This document shows, piece by piece, positions 1-12,445 of a stretch of 64,000 nucleotides of DNA. Position 1 is the stretch's first letter, and the number at the start of each line of letters is the position of its first letter. The stretch is from Bostrychus sinensis (lineage: Eukaryota; Chordata; Actinopteri; Gobiiformes; Eleotridae): assembly GCA_020698575.1 (NCBI GenBank), contig CM036242.1:10117624-10181623 (forward strand), read 5' to 3'. Below the pieces are notes generated by a model. It did not search any database. It was not told where the DNA came from and worked only from the letters and a program-made list of their open reading frames with translations. Position numbers and translations under genes: made by a program.

Positions 1-342
1 GGCGGGGCTTACAGCGAGGCTGCACTATCCCACAATCCACTGTGCCATCTCCCAAGTGTTTCTGAACACGGCCGAGTTCGGCTGATCTCCGTGTGATGAG
101 TTTGGAGTGAGTCAGAAGTGTCACTTCTTCAGTCTTTAGTCCATAAAAGTATCTGAATAAACCTCACTTTATAAAAGAGAGCCTCCACAGTTTAATGTCT
201 GACTCCTTATAAAAGATTATTGTGTGCCACTGTGAGCTGGAGCTGCTCTGTGGACTTTTGTTTACATTTTAGAGAAACGAAGCTTAAAAACCGCATGGCT
301 CGTTAGCATAAATCCACAGCGGCGTTCAGTGTGGCTGTGTTA
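1..342 (+). promoter_or_regulatory. possible promoter and 5' UTR of an unidentified gene at the left edge
   Basis: The window opens with a GC-box-like ggcggggc followed by cccacaatccactgtgcc, which loosely resembles the ACTACAATTCCCA-type ZNF143/THAP11 site. About 290 bases later comes an ATG-led short open stretch ending at a consensus donor (343-381). This is the layout of a TATA-less vertebrate promoter plus first exon. The window edge cuts off anything further upstream, so this is inference from motifs only. Confidence 0.2.
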
Positions 343-381
343 ATGCTGCTGACTCCAGAGCAGAGAGCAGAGCTGCTGTCG
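343..381 (+). CDS. candidate first coding exon, gene not recognised
   Basis: ATG at 343 opens 13 codons (MLLTPEQRAELLS) ending in phase 0 at a strong donor (tcg|gtgagt, 382). The sequence beyond the donor becomes AT-rich and intron-like, although the frame stays open to 609. I do not recognise the peptide. A second phase-0 candidate exon at 9780-9956 could follow it. In human the gene upstream of PAQR5 is GLCE, and this peptide does not look like the GLCE start. It could also be a chance ORF. Confidence 0.2.
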
Positions 382-2882
382 GTGAGTCTCAGAGAATCAG
401 AGCCTGTTCTGTGTGGATTACAGCAGAGTTTCAGGTTTAAACCTCTGAGTTTCTGTGAGTCACAGATGATTCTAGAGTCTGTGATGTTAGTGAGGAGCTC
501 TTTATTAAACAGAGCTGTAGCTTCAGAGTGCAGAGTGATTTTGCATTATTTTAATGATCTTGTACAGAAAGCACATTGTAATGTTAAAAAGATCAAAAAA
601 GATCAATAACATTAGTGCTGCAGTGGAGGATGAGGTGTGCTTATTGTAGTCCATTTTCTGGGTGTTGTAGTTTTTATTAAACAGCTGTAGGTCCACGTGA
701 CTTGCCTGGTTGTTTCCTTCTCTGGGTTAGGATGGTCGGATCTTCCAAACACCGCTGAAGCTCCTTCCCTTACAGTGGTAGCAGTTTTTACTGTTGCCCT
801 CATGATGTAGCTCTCAGAGATTAAGGAACAGGAGGTAGGAGCTACAATTTCCCATTTTTGGATTCAGCCTATCTCTAAATACTTAATAAATGTCAGACTG
901 ACTGATGGTCGATTTATTACTTTTGGGAACTTGGGGTTTCTTGTTTAATTAAGACTATATATTAGTGATATGTGAGTCGATACCAAAGATACCCTTGATT
1001 ACTGACGCGTTTAATTCTGTTTTAAGTGGCATAAGCGGCATAAGCAGCCATAATATGTCACATACATGTTTGTATATGTGACCTGTGGACTTCTGTGTTG
1101 TGGTTAGATTGTGTGTGATGACTGAAGAACCCACAAAACACCAGGATTATGTTTTGGAGGCACACGGGAAACAAATTACACTTAGCACGTAGCATGTACT
1201 AGCGGATCTTCAGCCCTATACAAAACATAATACACCATGTTAGCATACCATCATCGCTCATTGTTGTCATAATAAAACTATGTAACTAGCACCATCAGAT
1301 GTCACAGTGGCGTTATAACAGCTCAGGTACAAGTGCATTATCAGTCATTGTTTAACAGAGAAAATAAAAATAAACATATGAACAAAACAAACAAAATGAT
1401 TACAGTGGATTACAAAACTGAACGAACGGGACAATTTACTGTGTATATAGGTGGCGACATTTTCGGGGGCACACAAAGAAGAAGAGGACGGTGGAGCTGG
1501 AAGACCAAAGCCAACACAGAACATACATTAGATCTGTCAGGTGTGGGTGAAAACAAAACCAAATGAACAATTTTATGTAATTACACCAGCTATAGGAACC
1601 TGTTACATATATAGCCCTTTATAATTCACAAAAATGCAATTATTACAGACAAGAAAATACAGTGATATGTAGGTTATCCAGCGCAATATATTGATAATCG
1701 CAATATTGCCATATCGTGATATTATTGGTATTGTATCAAGTATTGGATCCTAGCCCTGGTGTTATTGTCCCGGTCTGAGGCTTCTTTGCTGCATCAGGAC
1801 ATGGAAAGTTTCTTCAAAGTCATAAATAGAAAGCTGGCCACTGTTCAAGTCTTCTCTATTAGTTGGATAATGGCTCTCACCTTGGTTTGCTGGAGTCCCG
1901 ATACCTTAGAAATTGCTTTGTAACCCATTCCCTTTACTCTGCTTTCCAAAAAAAAAAAAAAAAAAAAAAAAATTAAGGAAGTACTGTACTTTTGCACATA
2001 CGCCCTGGAAGGTTTGGACATCTTTTTCCCTTAATACATGAAAAAAATGATTTAAATACTGCATTTTGTATTTATTTTGGTTATCTTCACCTGTTATAAA
2101 AAGTGTTAAAAGCATTTAAGTGTGACATATATGAAAAAATATAAGAAATCCACAAGGTCACAAACACAGTATAAGTTAGTAAGTTAGTTTTGAGGCCCCA
2201 GTAACATTGTCTCCTTATTATTGCAGTCGCTAATGATGTTCCGAATAATCAAACCTGTGCCTCTGTGTATCTGGCTCCAATCCGGTCATTACTGTCCACA
2301 CGGCCGCTACATCATTAGACCCTCTGCATCTCCTGACCCTCTCTGACCTTCACAACTTATCTCATTTCTTCTGCAGGCATCTCCTCACACGCCGTTATTC
2401 CAATCCGTCCTCATCAGCCGTTTCCCTCGGTGTAAAACGAACAGTCAACAAAAAAAACCATCCATATCCCTGTGATGAAATGAATCCCCCATGTCAATTT
2501 ACCAGCCACATAATTGCAGTGTTTTGCTCATTTAGGAGCAGCTGGCGGCTCGGATTGTGCGCTGCAGAAAATCAAAGCGGTGGAATTGGAGCAGAGATGA
2601 GAAGATGGTGATGCTCAGAAGACAATGACAGGCAGAGGGGGAAGGAAAAAAAAAAGATGCTCAAAGAGGAAGCTGCAGTCAGGGCTTGTTCAGGATTGTA
2701 CCTGAAGAAAGATGTGATTTCACTAATGAACAAGCTCGAGCTATCAGCAGTGTGTTCAGAGTTTGGAAACATAGAAACAACATGCCAAAAAAAAACAATG
2801 TTCCTTTTAGCTAACTGCAAACTTAAAAGGATATTTAATCATAAGCCATACATTTTAAAGGTGCAGTGTGTAGCCTGAAAGG

Positions 2883-2965
2883 TAAGGTAAGGTATACTCA
2901 AAGGGAAATTTGTCCCATCCTTCAATGCCACTGGGGCAACAGCAGTGCAGCGCCTGGAGACGTTT
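2883..2965. repeat. fragment of a dispersed fish repeat (ggtaaggtatact... type)
   Basis: The phrases 'aaatttgtcccatccttcaa' and 'gccactggggcaac' recur near 4226-4256, 4655-4735 and 55979-56090 with the same order (start, 'gggaaatttgtcc', 'ctggggcaac', 'cagtgcagcgcc'). This marks a short interspersed family present several times in this window. Confidence 0.5.
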
Positions 2966-2989
2966 CCTCAGGGCCATTTTTTAATATGC

Positions 2990-3330
2990 GTACTGCTGTG
3001 GATTAGTGATATGTCCTATACCTCATACCATCACTGTCATATTCTGGAAACATACAATGTATTAAGTTTTGCTAATTTTCAAGATTCTAAATGTGCTTGT
3101 GCTATATACAAAACTCTCCACATCAACAACATTAAGAGAATACATCAAGCTAAAACCTACGACTATAGGCGACTGTGAGCTTCCTTTTAGACGTACCACC
3201 TTTGCACAGTCAGGCCTCTCAGTCAGGGGCTGTAACATCTGGAATAAGAGAATCCCCCACATACAACACCTTCAAAACTCACCTTAAAAACTGGTTCAAA
3301 TCATTAGAGTTGTTCAGAACTAATGGAGCA
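2990..3330 (+). mobile_element. non-LTR retrotransposon 3' fragment
   Basis: One frame reads LPFRRTTFAQSGLSVRG then IWNKRIPHIQHL, the typical C-terminal end of fish LINE reverse transcriptases (R-T-x-F-x-x-S...W-N...P). It is followed by a lysine/tryptophan-containing tail. Frames are interrupted, so this is a dead 5'-truncated copy. Ends are approximate. Confidence 0.5.
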
Positions 3331-4227
3331 TGAAACAAATACGTATGTGGGCATGCACCGCACATATTTACCCTTCAATCTTTATCGCTAAAGCCTTACA
3401 TGTATGAATGAATGAGTGAAAGTATCTCCTTCTGCATTTGGAAGATACTGAAAACATTTTCCACTTGCACTTTATAGATAGGCCCTGTTTAAATGTGAAA
3501 TGTATGAGTTATTGAATGATTTGTTGGATAGTGTACTGTGGTATGTTGTTTGTGTTTCATGTTAAGGGACTAGTGAATGTAAATTAGCTGCATGCTAACT
3601 TCAGCACATATATGCATGTATTGTACGGATGTTCATTAATGTGCATTGTCCCTTTTAACTAAATAAATCTGCCGTGGCCCGAGTCCTGTTCCAATTCAAA
3701 GTCAGCTTCTCCCCTCCAAATCCCCAGATGTGTTCTTGTCCGCACATTTTACCAGGGATGCATCAGAGGATACTTGTGTGTGTATAAATCCCAAAATGCA
3801 TTTCGCATTACGCACGGATTCCTGCAAACCACTTCCTTTAATTGCATTTAATTCCTCAGATGTTATTTATATTAATATGATGATGTATTTAATAAGGACT
3901 ACAGGCAATTCAGCTGTAGGCTTCCTGATTTTTCTGAATTATGTTGATATTTCACTTTTGATTTTATTATACAAAGAAATTTAAATATAAAATACAGGGG
4001 AAGTGCTACAGGAGAGCAACTTTCTGTGATGTCACAAGTTTGCCTCATCCCAAAATCTGAAAAAAGCAAAACCCTCATGTTCTCCTCAAGTCCATTCTCC
4101 GAGTCTGGACCCATGTCTGCACCTCTGAGTACACAGGTCTGGAGTCTGTGGACTGGTTAAATGAGAAATGGCCCAGATCTTGAGCCAGGATCCTGGTCGG
4201 GAGCTCCTAGCTGCAGGATTAGCCGAT

Positions 4228-4675
4228 CCTTCAATGCCACTGGGGCAACCTGTCCGGAGCAGTGGGACCCTGGTTTGTTCAATTGATTTTCATTTGAGAA
4301 AGAAAAATGTTTTTGAATGTAAAAGGAAAAAACAACAAAACAAATAACAGTATAATTTTTACATTTTTCAATTTGATGCTTAGTAAAAAACACGGGATCA
4401 ATTTCCGGGTCACGTAAAGAAAAAGAAGAAGAAAAAATATATTGAATTACGTCCCCGAGACGGTCCTCAAATGATCATTAATTCGTACTAAGCATCAAAT
4501 TCAAAAATTTAAAATCAAACTGTTATTTGTTTTTTTTTCCTTTTACATTCAAAAACAAAAAAATTGAAAAATAAACCGTTTTTTCATTTTCTTATTTTTG
4601 TTTCTTAAACAAAAATCAGTTGAATGAACCAGGGTCCACTGCGCCTGACAGGCTGCTCCAGTGGCACTGAGGGAT
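4228..4675. repeat. imperfect palindrome with ~150-bp arms
   Basis: The left arm (about 4228-4383) contains 'gaccctggtttgttcaattg' and 'gaatgtaaaaggaaaaaa'. The right arm (about 4490-4675) is its near reverse complement, with 'ttttccttttacattcaaaa' and 'tgaatgaaccagggtcc'. Both outer ends carry the same 'gccactgg(g/a)gca(a/g)cctgtc' repeat sequence in opposite orientation. The loop of about 105 bp is unrelated. This could be a foldback or long-TIR element, or two inverted copies of one repeat. Confidence 0.55.
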
Positions 4676-6029
4676 GGGTCAAATGCAGAAAACTCATTTC
4701 CCTACAGGGACAATAAAGTCTGGCTAAACCTTAACCTCACAAAGTTAAACATAATTTTAGAAGATAAACAAACATGGAGGACACCCGGTGTTGTTGAAAA
4801 TCAAAAATGGAGGAAGTGAATGTGGATGAAATCCTGGCTGACATCACAGGAGCTGCAGTGGGTTGCAGGTGAGCCGGCGATGCGCTCGCTCTGATTGGCT
4901 GTCATCATTATTCTGCCGGGAGCAGAAATCTACATAATAAACATGTTTGATATTTACAATTTGAGAAAAGGGAGGCTTCGGCCCGACCAAAAAAATCATA
5001 CTGACTCCTCACACATTTGATGATAATCAGTTGCGAGAAGCCTCTAATCAGACCACACACCTCCTAAACTCAGCGAAAATCAAACCCGGGCCCTAAATGA
5101 GGCTTAAAATCCTCCTCTCTCTGGGTTTTCCTCAGAGAAATAAAGTACTACCTTTTCTCCAGTCACTTACTTAGATTTTTTTAAGCTGAGTACATTCACT
5201 AGCACCACTAACATACTTTTACTTTTATCTACAAGTACAGTGTGGAGGAAAAAATGTTTTTGAAGTAAATCAGAATAAGCAAAGGTATTTTTTTGAGTAG
5301 TAGTAAATAGTAGAGATAGAGATGGTAATAGAAATAATTGTTGAACTATAGTGGTAGTAGTAATTATAGTAGTAGTTTTTGCTGTACAGACACACAAGGG
5401 ATACTTTTTGACAACTTTTACTTCTTTAGTTGTTGAGTAATATTATTTTAAAGTATCAGTACTCAGTCTGTGTACGTCTCTAATTGGCCATTGTCCTGGG
5501 TTTACCCCGCTGAAGGACCTAGCCCATACTGTACTATAAAAAAAGAAAAAGAAACAATAAGTGTGTTCTTGGTGACAGTGGCAAAGTAAAATAGCAAAAC
5601 GATGCACTTTTGCACATTGCAGATATGATCCACAGAGTCATAACACATATCATGATGAAAGTTGGTCAGTATAAGGCTAGCTCTTGTCATTACAGAGTAT
5701 TTACTTTATGTCCATAATACAGTGTCCTCATTTGTAGCATTTGAAATAAACTAAATCATCCAAGTTCTTCTCAAATTAGAGGAAACTTGAAGCAGATGTG
5801 CTGACGGTGCACAAGGATCAGGGACTGGTCACTGGAGGCTGGAGCTGGTTCACACTGGAGCTCTACCACAAACAAACTTTCTCTAATTAACTCAAAAACA
5901 AGCTGGAAGAGCCTTGAGAGCAGCATGAATTTTTCATTTCAAAACTTTTTCTTTTTGTCATAAATGCTTAAGTGTTTTTGTGTTAACAAGGTTGCAAAAA
6001 TGCTGGTATGCAAAAACCTCTTTCCTTTT

Positions 6030-6190
6030 GGCTTTTCCCTTCTGGGGTCACTGCGGAGAATCATCTTTTACTTTGTGTGCAGTGATTTGCATATTCATTT
6101 AACGCAGGTTTTATTCCGGATGCCCTTCCTGATGCAACCCTTTCCATTTTTTTGGGACTGGGACAAAGGCACACTGTCCTGTGGCCCCCT
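6030..6190 (-). repeat. dispersed fish repeat ('gatgcccttcctga' type)
   Basis: Contains 'tttattccggatgccc' and 'ttcctgatgcaaccc'. The same family appears in opposite orientation at 40441-40590 ('gtgacaggaaggttatccag', 'tgctgcggcgacc') and as a shorter piece near 8925-9060 ('ggctggatgcccttcc'). It is a common teleost short interspersed sequence with no coding content. Confidence 0.5.
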
Positions 6191-6284
6191 TGGCTGGACT
6201 GCTTGTATGCAAAAAATACATACACACAAAATATGATGAATTCCTGTAAATTATTTTATTTTTTTATTATTATATCTTTTATTT

Positions 6285-6287
<3 letters not shown>

Positions 6288-6354
<67 letters not shown>

Positions 6355-6360
6355 TATTAT
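6288..6360. repeat. (ATT)n microsatellite
   Basis: About 24 perfect ATT units within a longer T/A-rich tract. The poly-leucine ORF reading across it is an artefact of the repeat. Confidence 0.95.
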
Positions 6361-7456
6361 TTTATTTTATTTTTTTATTTTTAATTAATATATTTATATA
6401 TTATTTTATTTTGCAACCAATTCAACCAATTCCAGAAAAAAAGCTTTAATTTTCTATATAATCCAACTTAATCAGTCCATAACTTTATTTAGATAAAGAT
6501 ACAAAATGCTACAGTTCAGGGCCGATAAAACATTTGATGAGCTTTTTTCATTTACAAAACACACATTTTGCAAAGTCTTTAATGAGAATTTCTTCATTGG
6601 AATAAAGATGGAATGCCTAAATACATACAGAGTAGTTCTAAATGTTCTCAAATGTTTTCCTGTTTAATGTCAGTAACTCACTGTGTGTAGATCTGAGAGG
6701 CTTTTATTACATATAGCAGCTACAGAATGTGGCTTTAAGTATATTTATATTTGTGTTTTCTGCTCTTACAGGTAAAGAAATGGGAGACGTAAAGCAAAGC
6801 TGGTCTGTGAGGGGCTTTTGTTTTGAAGCACTGGCCCCTTGTGGTTACCTGTGAAGGTGCAGGCGAGGGCTTCAGAAGGTGATAGAAGAGAAAAAGTCAG
6901 AACAGGAACCATTATAGCTCACAGTTCAAGCTCAGCAATGATGCCACTTCCAAAGATGAGCTGTCACACCACTGGGGGGCAGCATAAACAACAACTTCCA
7001 CATCATTTTACCTACACAGAATTAAAAGAAAGAACTCCGGACAATTTCTGAAGTAACACAGCTCGATATTGGCCATGAAGAGCTGTCCTCGAAGTTGTGT
7101 TGCCTCTGAGTAGCCCTGCCCTATTCCCCTTAACCTTTTATCTATTTATTTACTATTTATTCTGATCTGGATTGTTGTTTTATACATTTTGCTTTTGTGT
7201 TGTTTGGTAAGTGTCTGTTATAAGTTCTATGTTATGTATTCCACATTGCATTGAAAGAACTTAACCTCAGGCTCTCCTTGCACTCTCCTAGGGTTTTTCA
7301 AATGTGTTTTATGCTCTCATTTTGGTATTTCTTATGCTAGGGTGATGATATTTGACAAAGATGTTCATTAATAAATGAATTTTAGAATTTCAGCATCACA
7401 ACTGGAAAAAGACAAACAACTAAGTTTTCTACTCCCTGGATAAAAAAAAACTCACA

Positions 7457-7981
7457 TTCTTCCTCTTAAAGCCCTTTTTGGTCCCATTGACTTACATTAA
7501 AATCACTTATTTTCACTCTACTGCTGTTATAATACAGAAATGTTAAATCATGTTAATTCCTCTGTAACTCTGTCAGTCAGAGGCAAAAAAATACACAAAC
7601 TAAAAAATCACCACCAGAACCACCATTTTCTCATTGAACTGTGGGAAATAATTCCTTTATAATTCCCATTAAATAACATTTCAGACCTTTTTTTTTATTA
7701 TTGTTGTTTTGTAATGGCACAAAAAGTAAAAATGTTTTAAATCTGGCAATCCCTGCACAAACAAAAACACTGTGCCTCTTTAAATATGTTAAATATGTAT
7801 TGATGTTTTATTTGCAAATGTGGAATTATGTAAACAAACTGGCATTTAGAGGGTTAAAAATATGAAAATGAATACATTTTTCCTCAATATGACAAAGACA
7901 GAGGATTATGATAAAAATAAAAAAAAAATCTTCATGTTTTGTATTTTTAAATGTGACCTAAAAGAGCTCTAAGAGGAAGAA
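7457..7981. mobile_element. MITE-like element with ~29-bp terminal inverted repeats
   Basis: The left end TTCTTCCTCTTAAAGCCCTT and the reverse complement of the right end (TTCTTCCTCTTAGAGCTCTT) match with few differences, continuing into '...GGTC' on both sides. Internal sequence is AT-rich and non-coding. No clear target-site duplication is visible, so superfamily is not assigned. Confidence 0.45.
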
Positions 7982-8339
7982 CCTGATTTCTTTAAAGAAG
8001 GGCCTGAGGGTTAATGAAGCCCTATTTTAGTACAAATTAGAAAATATAATTTAGCTCAGACTGTAAGAGCATTTTGTTTTAAATTCTGAACATATTTCAT
8101 ACATTTGTCCCCTGTCTCTGACGTCTCAAAGCACCTTGACTTTGTTTACGTTCTTGAAAGTGAATATTACCATGACTTTTACACATTAACCTCCATTTCA
8201 TAACCACTCCGAGCTCTGGACAAAACACGCCGACCTCTGCAGCCACACACAAACACACTGTTCATGTGCCCTCTGCTCCTGCCTCTCAGGACGGGCAGAG
8301 TTACCAACATCTTTTCCGAGCTGTGTGTTAAATCGGAAA

Positions 8340-8770
8340 ACCTTAAAGTGACCCATATTATGCTTTTTTCAGGCTTTTTGAAACAGTTTTGGACACCTTA
8401 GCATTAGTATTTCATGTAGTGTAACTTAAAACCTCTTCTTTTGGGGAGAGAACTCTGGGATGAGGTGTCTGCTTGCAATGGTAGGGAATGGACAGAGCAT
8501 AAAATGGCTACTTAGCACTTATCTTAGAAAGATAAATGAGCTGACTGCTTCGTAGTGACGCCATTTAAGCACTGAATTGTTCAGATAGCTCCAAGGAAGG
8601 TGTTTGAGATTTAGAAACACACAGGAGCATCTTCTGGTTTCACGTGGCTTTGTACAGCTGTGAGACTGAGCGTTTTCAGCTTTGAGAAGAGGACGGTCCC
8701 AGTATATAGGATTACTCAAACATGAGAATGAAACAAAATAATACTCCAGGTCTGTTTTTAAGATGGAAAC
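8340..8770 (+). repeat. dispersed ~400-bp repeat, copy 1
   Basis: It begins 'taaagtgacccatattatgc' and continues through 'ttagcattagtatttcatg' and 'agtgacgccatttaagcact' to 'aatactccaggtctgttttt'. The same order of landmarks, including a 'gtcgccccctgctg' motif in other copies, is found at 48885-49285 (+), 10085-10345 (-) and 19853-20118 (-), with a piece at 50190-50330. It is non-coding and its class is unknown to me. Confidence 0.6.
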
Positions 8771-8924
8771 ATGGTTAAAAGCTCAAAGAAAGTCGATTTA
8801 GCAGAATCTGATACCTTTAACCTTTTGCATTACTACATTTACTTTATTAATATAAACCCAGCACTGACAATAATCACTTAGTGTAGTCAACTTTCTGTAA
8901 TACTGCCCTTTCTTCTATGGATAC

Positions 8925-9060
8925 TTTAGGCTGGATGCCCTTCCAGGTGCTACCCTCTCCATCTGCAGTGTTTGGGCTTGGGAGTGGCACATATCATGGT
9001 TGTGGTTTCTGGCTCTTTATCAGGGAATTGAACTCCTCACCACTTAAAGATACACTACCC
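8925..9060 (-). repeat. fragment of the 'gatgcccttcc' repeat family
   Basis: 'aggctggatgcccttccagg' followed by 'gctaccctctcc' parallels the 6030-6190 repeat. It is a short decayed piece. Confidence 0.4.
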
Positions 9061-9779
9061 CCTTTTCCCCTTGTATTTATGGAGAACTAATTATTAAGTC
9101 AACAGCAGCATAATAGCAGTCATCTCTTTAAAAAAAAATTAGACCCCTTTTCTGGGCTGTATTACAAACTGTTTTTGACAGAGGAGCACAGCTGATATTA
9201 AATAAAATAAAACACAAATATATATGAGATTTTTAGTATTTTTCAAAAACTCATGTAGTGACCTTAGCCCTTTAGGCTTTCTGGGATTATTATTAACTAT
9301 AGAAGAAAAAACAAAGCAAACAAATAAAACGTTTATACCCAAAAACACCACAGGGTCACTTTTTGTTTGTAAGCAACTGCTAGCTATCAATAAAAAAAAC
9401 TTGATTTAACTCCAGCGCAGCAAACAGAATCTAAGCCAAACATTGTCAGAAAACTAATGAGAATGTAACACATTGTTATTACAGCCAGGAAACTTTAGAT
9501 AATTCTTGTGTTTTAGGATCTAAAAGTGAGTTGCTGAGGGTGTTGAGAAAAATGTGGAAAAAAATGTCAGCAGCATGATGTGTGAGTATGCAGCAGCTGT
9601 TTGCCGTCAGCTTTTGAATCTTTACATTCAGAAAGTTGCAGCAGTCGCACTGAAGTGGCACAGTCAGAGGTATAACTCTAATTTTTACACTTGTCTTTTG
9701 TACTCGAATGATTTTCACAAGATCACAAAACGCCTAACTTGAGAACACATCAAGAACATTGCATTTTGTGTCTTTTCAG

Positions 9780-9956
9780 GTTTTTAATTCTGCTTTTGCT
9801 CTACCTTTGGGAAATTATGCAGTATTCAGGTGTTCATTGGAAACTGATGAAAGAGTTAAAAAATACACACAAACACCTGCACAAGTTGGAAAAAGAACTC
9901 TGGAACTTGGGGGCCCGACGTTCCCGCTCGATGTCATCTGCTTCATGGACAGAAAA
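9780..9956 (+). CDS. candidate internal exon, gene not recognised
   Basis: A pyrimidine-rich acceptor (tgtcttttcag) precedes 59 open codons ending exactly at a donor (aga aaa|gtaact). Both ends are in phase 0, so it would join in frame to the 343-381 candidate. The peptide starts VFNSAFALPL and ends PLDVICFMDRK. I recognise no domain. Two other frames are also open across most of it, which weakens the case. It may be an exon of a gene that starts at the left edge, or a chance ORF. Confidence 0.2.
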
Positions 9957-9967
9957 GTAACTGTTTA

Positions 9968-9999
9968 ATTAACATTAACATTAACATTAACATTAACAT
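9968..9999 (+). repeat. (AACATT)n short tandem repeat
   Basis: About five perfect copies of a 6-bp unit, immediately after the candidate exon at 9780-9956. Confidence 0.9.
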
Positions 10000-10084
10000 A
10001 TGACCTGTGGATGAGATCCGTCCTGAGTGCCTCAGGTCCCTGGATGTTGTGGGGCTGTCGAGTCACTGGACTCGTTTTGATCAT

Positions 10085-10345
10085 TTCAGAGCTTAAACCA
10101 CCGTCGCTATGAAGCAGTCAGCTCATTTATCCATCTGTCAGCATCATGTTTAGCCATGCTAATTAGCCATTTTATGCTCTCTCCATTCCCCGTCGTTGCC
10201 AGCAGGGGGCGACAGACACTCAATCCAAGCTTTCTCTGCAAAGTCAAAGTAACAGCTCCCCAAAAGAAGACGTTTTCCATACATATACATTATTAAGTTA
10301 TAAAGTGTCAAAAACTATTTCAAAAAGTCAGAAAAATCATAATGT
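10085..10345 (-). repeat. dispersed ~400-bp repeat, copy 2 (reverse)
   Basis: Contains 'cagcagggggcgacagacac' and 'tctctgcaaagtcaaagt', shared almost word for word with 19930-20010. Reverse-complemented, it aligns with the landmarks of the copies at 8340 and 48885. Confidence 0.6.
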
Positions 10346-12014
10346 GCGCCCTTTATGAGTTTACTATAAACTGCTGCTCACGCAGAATTGCATTACAAAT
10401 GCCAATACTTAGCGCACATTTGTTCTTTCATCCCTAACTACCAAGCTCTTTAAAGCTATATTTGCTAAATTTGTTAATGTTCACCTTTTCAGTAGTGAGA
10501 AAGCTAACATCAACTCTGACCAGTGCTGTGTTAAACGTTAATAACATTTCTGACCAATAACTGTTCATCTATAAATGGTGACGTCAATGTCCCGACTTTG
10601 CAAGATGAAAAACAAGAACCCAAAGTGCTTTTAATCTGATTTTTATTCAGTCTGTTGCTCTTCTGTTGTTTTATGCAGTGGTTTTTACATTCTTCCTAAC
10701 AACATGTGGCTGAGCTGTGTTTGCTCTCACTCAGTTTAAATTAGATAAGAGCCGAGGACCAGCCCTGGGCCGGTCCCTCCAGGTTACCCCTCACACATGG
10801 ACCAACGCGGTGAACAGAGCAGCCACACTGTGCTGGCTCCACTGTTGACTCTGCTCACTCCCTTCATTCACACAGCCTGCCTTATCAGGACGGGACCTGA
10901 TAGACCTGGGACGTGTCTGTTTGGTCAGAGCTCGGCTGCATTTCTGCTGCATTAATGACAGCTAAAGATAAAGATTTTTGCATTGAAATGAAAAGATTAT
11001 TGTATATTTGTGATTTTTTTTAAATGGAGTGAGAAAATCTTGGTGTGTTTTCTGTTAGGACACACTCTTGACTGTGTGTTTAGAAAGAAATTAAAGTGAA
11101 ATGCATAGGATAGCACTTTCTGAAAACACTTTCATACAAATATCCCCTCTCACTTCGCATGTGTTATGTTCTGCAAGGGATACTGCAAAGAGTTGAGCTA
11201 GTGTTGCTGTTCCATGCTGCTCCTGGGTGTTGTGTGAAAAGGTGTAACTGTGACTGGGGGCCCAGTGGGACCCAGCTGGGCCCAGTGGATGCCATCATCA
11301 ACAACGCTCCCACTGGATCTCTCTCAGCCCTGCTCACTGCCACACCACTGTTTTCATGAGGCTGCACCCAGAAGTGGAAAGTAACAAGCAAGTCCAAAAC
11401 TGGGACAGTCCCTTTCCTTTCAATTTGTTAATTTATTTCGAACGTTTGATAATTTTTATTTATTCATTTTTTTAAAATAATTTTTATGACATTTTTTTAT
11501 TTGTTTTGGACATTTTTTAATTTGTTTTTTTTAATTTGTGTTGGTCATTTTTGTATTTGTTTTTTGATTTTTTAAAATTTGTTTTTTAAAATATTTTTTA
11601 GACATTTTTTTATTTTTATTTTTTTATTATTTGTTTTGGAAATTTTTAAATTTGTTTTGGACATTTTTTTTTTGTTTTTTAAATTTGTTTTGGACTTTTG
11701 GAGAGCACAGGGACTAAAAAACTAGGAGCACTCAGGTGAAACACATCAGGGCGGGGCAGGCAATCACACAAGACGGCAAACACAGGAAGCAGGAAGTAAA
11801 ACAGAAAAACACTCACTAACTCACTGAATGACATTAAACTAAAACACAATGGAAACAAAACAGGGACACAGGACAAGACATGACACACCATGATAAATAT
11901 TAATATTTATATTGCACTTTCCAAGCCTAGCGCTTTACATTATAATTATAATTATAATTATATTCATTCACTCCTCAGTGAGCTACTTCTGTAGCAGCAG
12001 CTGCCCTGGGGTAG

Positions 12015-12445
12015 TTTGGCCGGCCAAACTCTTTTCTTATTCTATACATTTCCAAACTTGGAAAAAATTGTTCACGCCCTTGTCTCTTCAGATTAGACTC
12101 TGTAATTCTCTGTATGCTGGAATCAGTCAAAAATCAGTAAATCATCTTCAGTTAATACATAACATAACTCGGCTGCAAGACATTTAACTAATCATAGGAC
12201 ACATAAATTTATTACACCTATTTTATCCTCTGCACTGGTTACCAACTAGTTTTAAAATTTTATTAATCTCTTTTAAAGCCCTGAATGGCCTTACTCTTTT
12301 CTACATTTTTGATTTATTCTCTCCCTATGTCCCTGGTCACTGCCTGCGCTCCTCAGGTTAGAGCCTCCTCACTGTGCCCAGCTCCTCCTCACCAGAGGAG
12401 ACCGGGCCTTCTCAGTCAGAGCTCCTAAACTGAGGAGCTCTGTGA
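12015..12445 (+). mobile_element. L2-like LINE reverse transcriptase C-terminal fragment
   Basis: One frame reads RLCNSLYAGISQKSVNHLQL, the L2/CR1 RT pattern 'DYCNxLY.GL...L..LQ..N'. Downstream DNA encodes further typical pieces in shifted frames: 'HW', 'KALNGL', and a GC-rich block ending 'agtcagagctcctaaactga'. Frameshifts show it is dead. The 5' boundary is approximate. Confidence 0.65.

Noticed and set aside
6152..6388. 78-codon ORF with a long leucine run
   Set aside because: It reads across the (ATT)n microsatellite; not a protein.
9739..9960. Alternative-frame ORF across the 9780 candidate exon
   Set aside because: Its frame does not join in phase with the acceptor and donor; it is treated as the shadow frame, though neither is certain.
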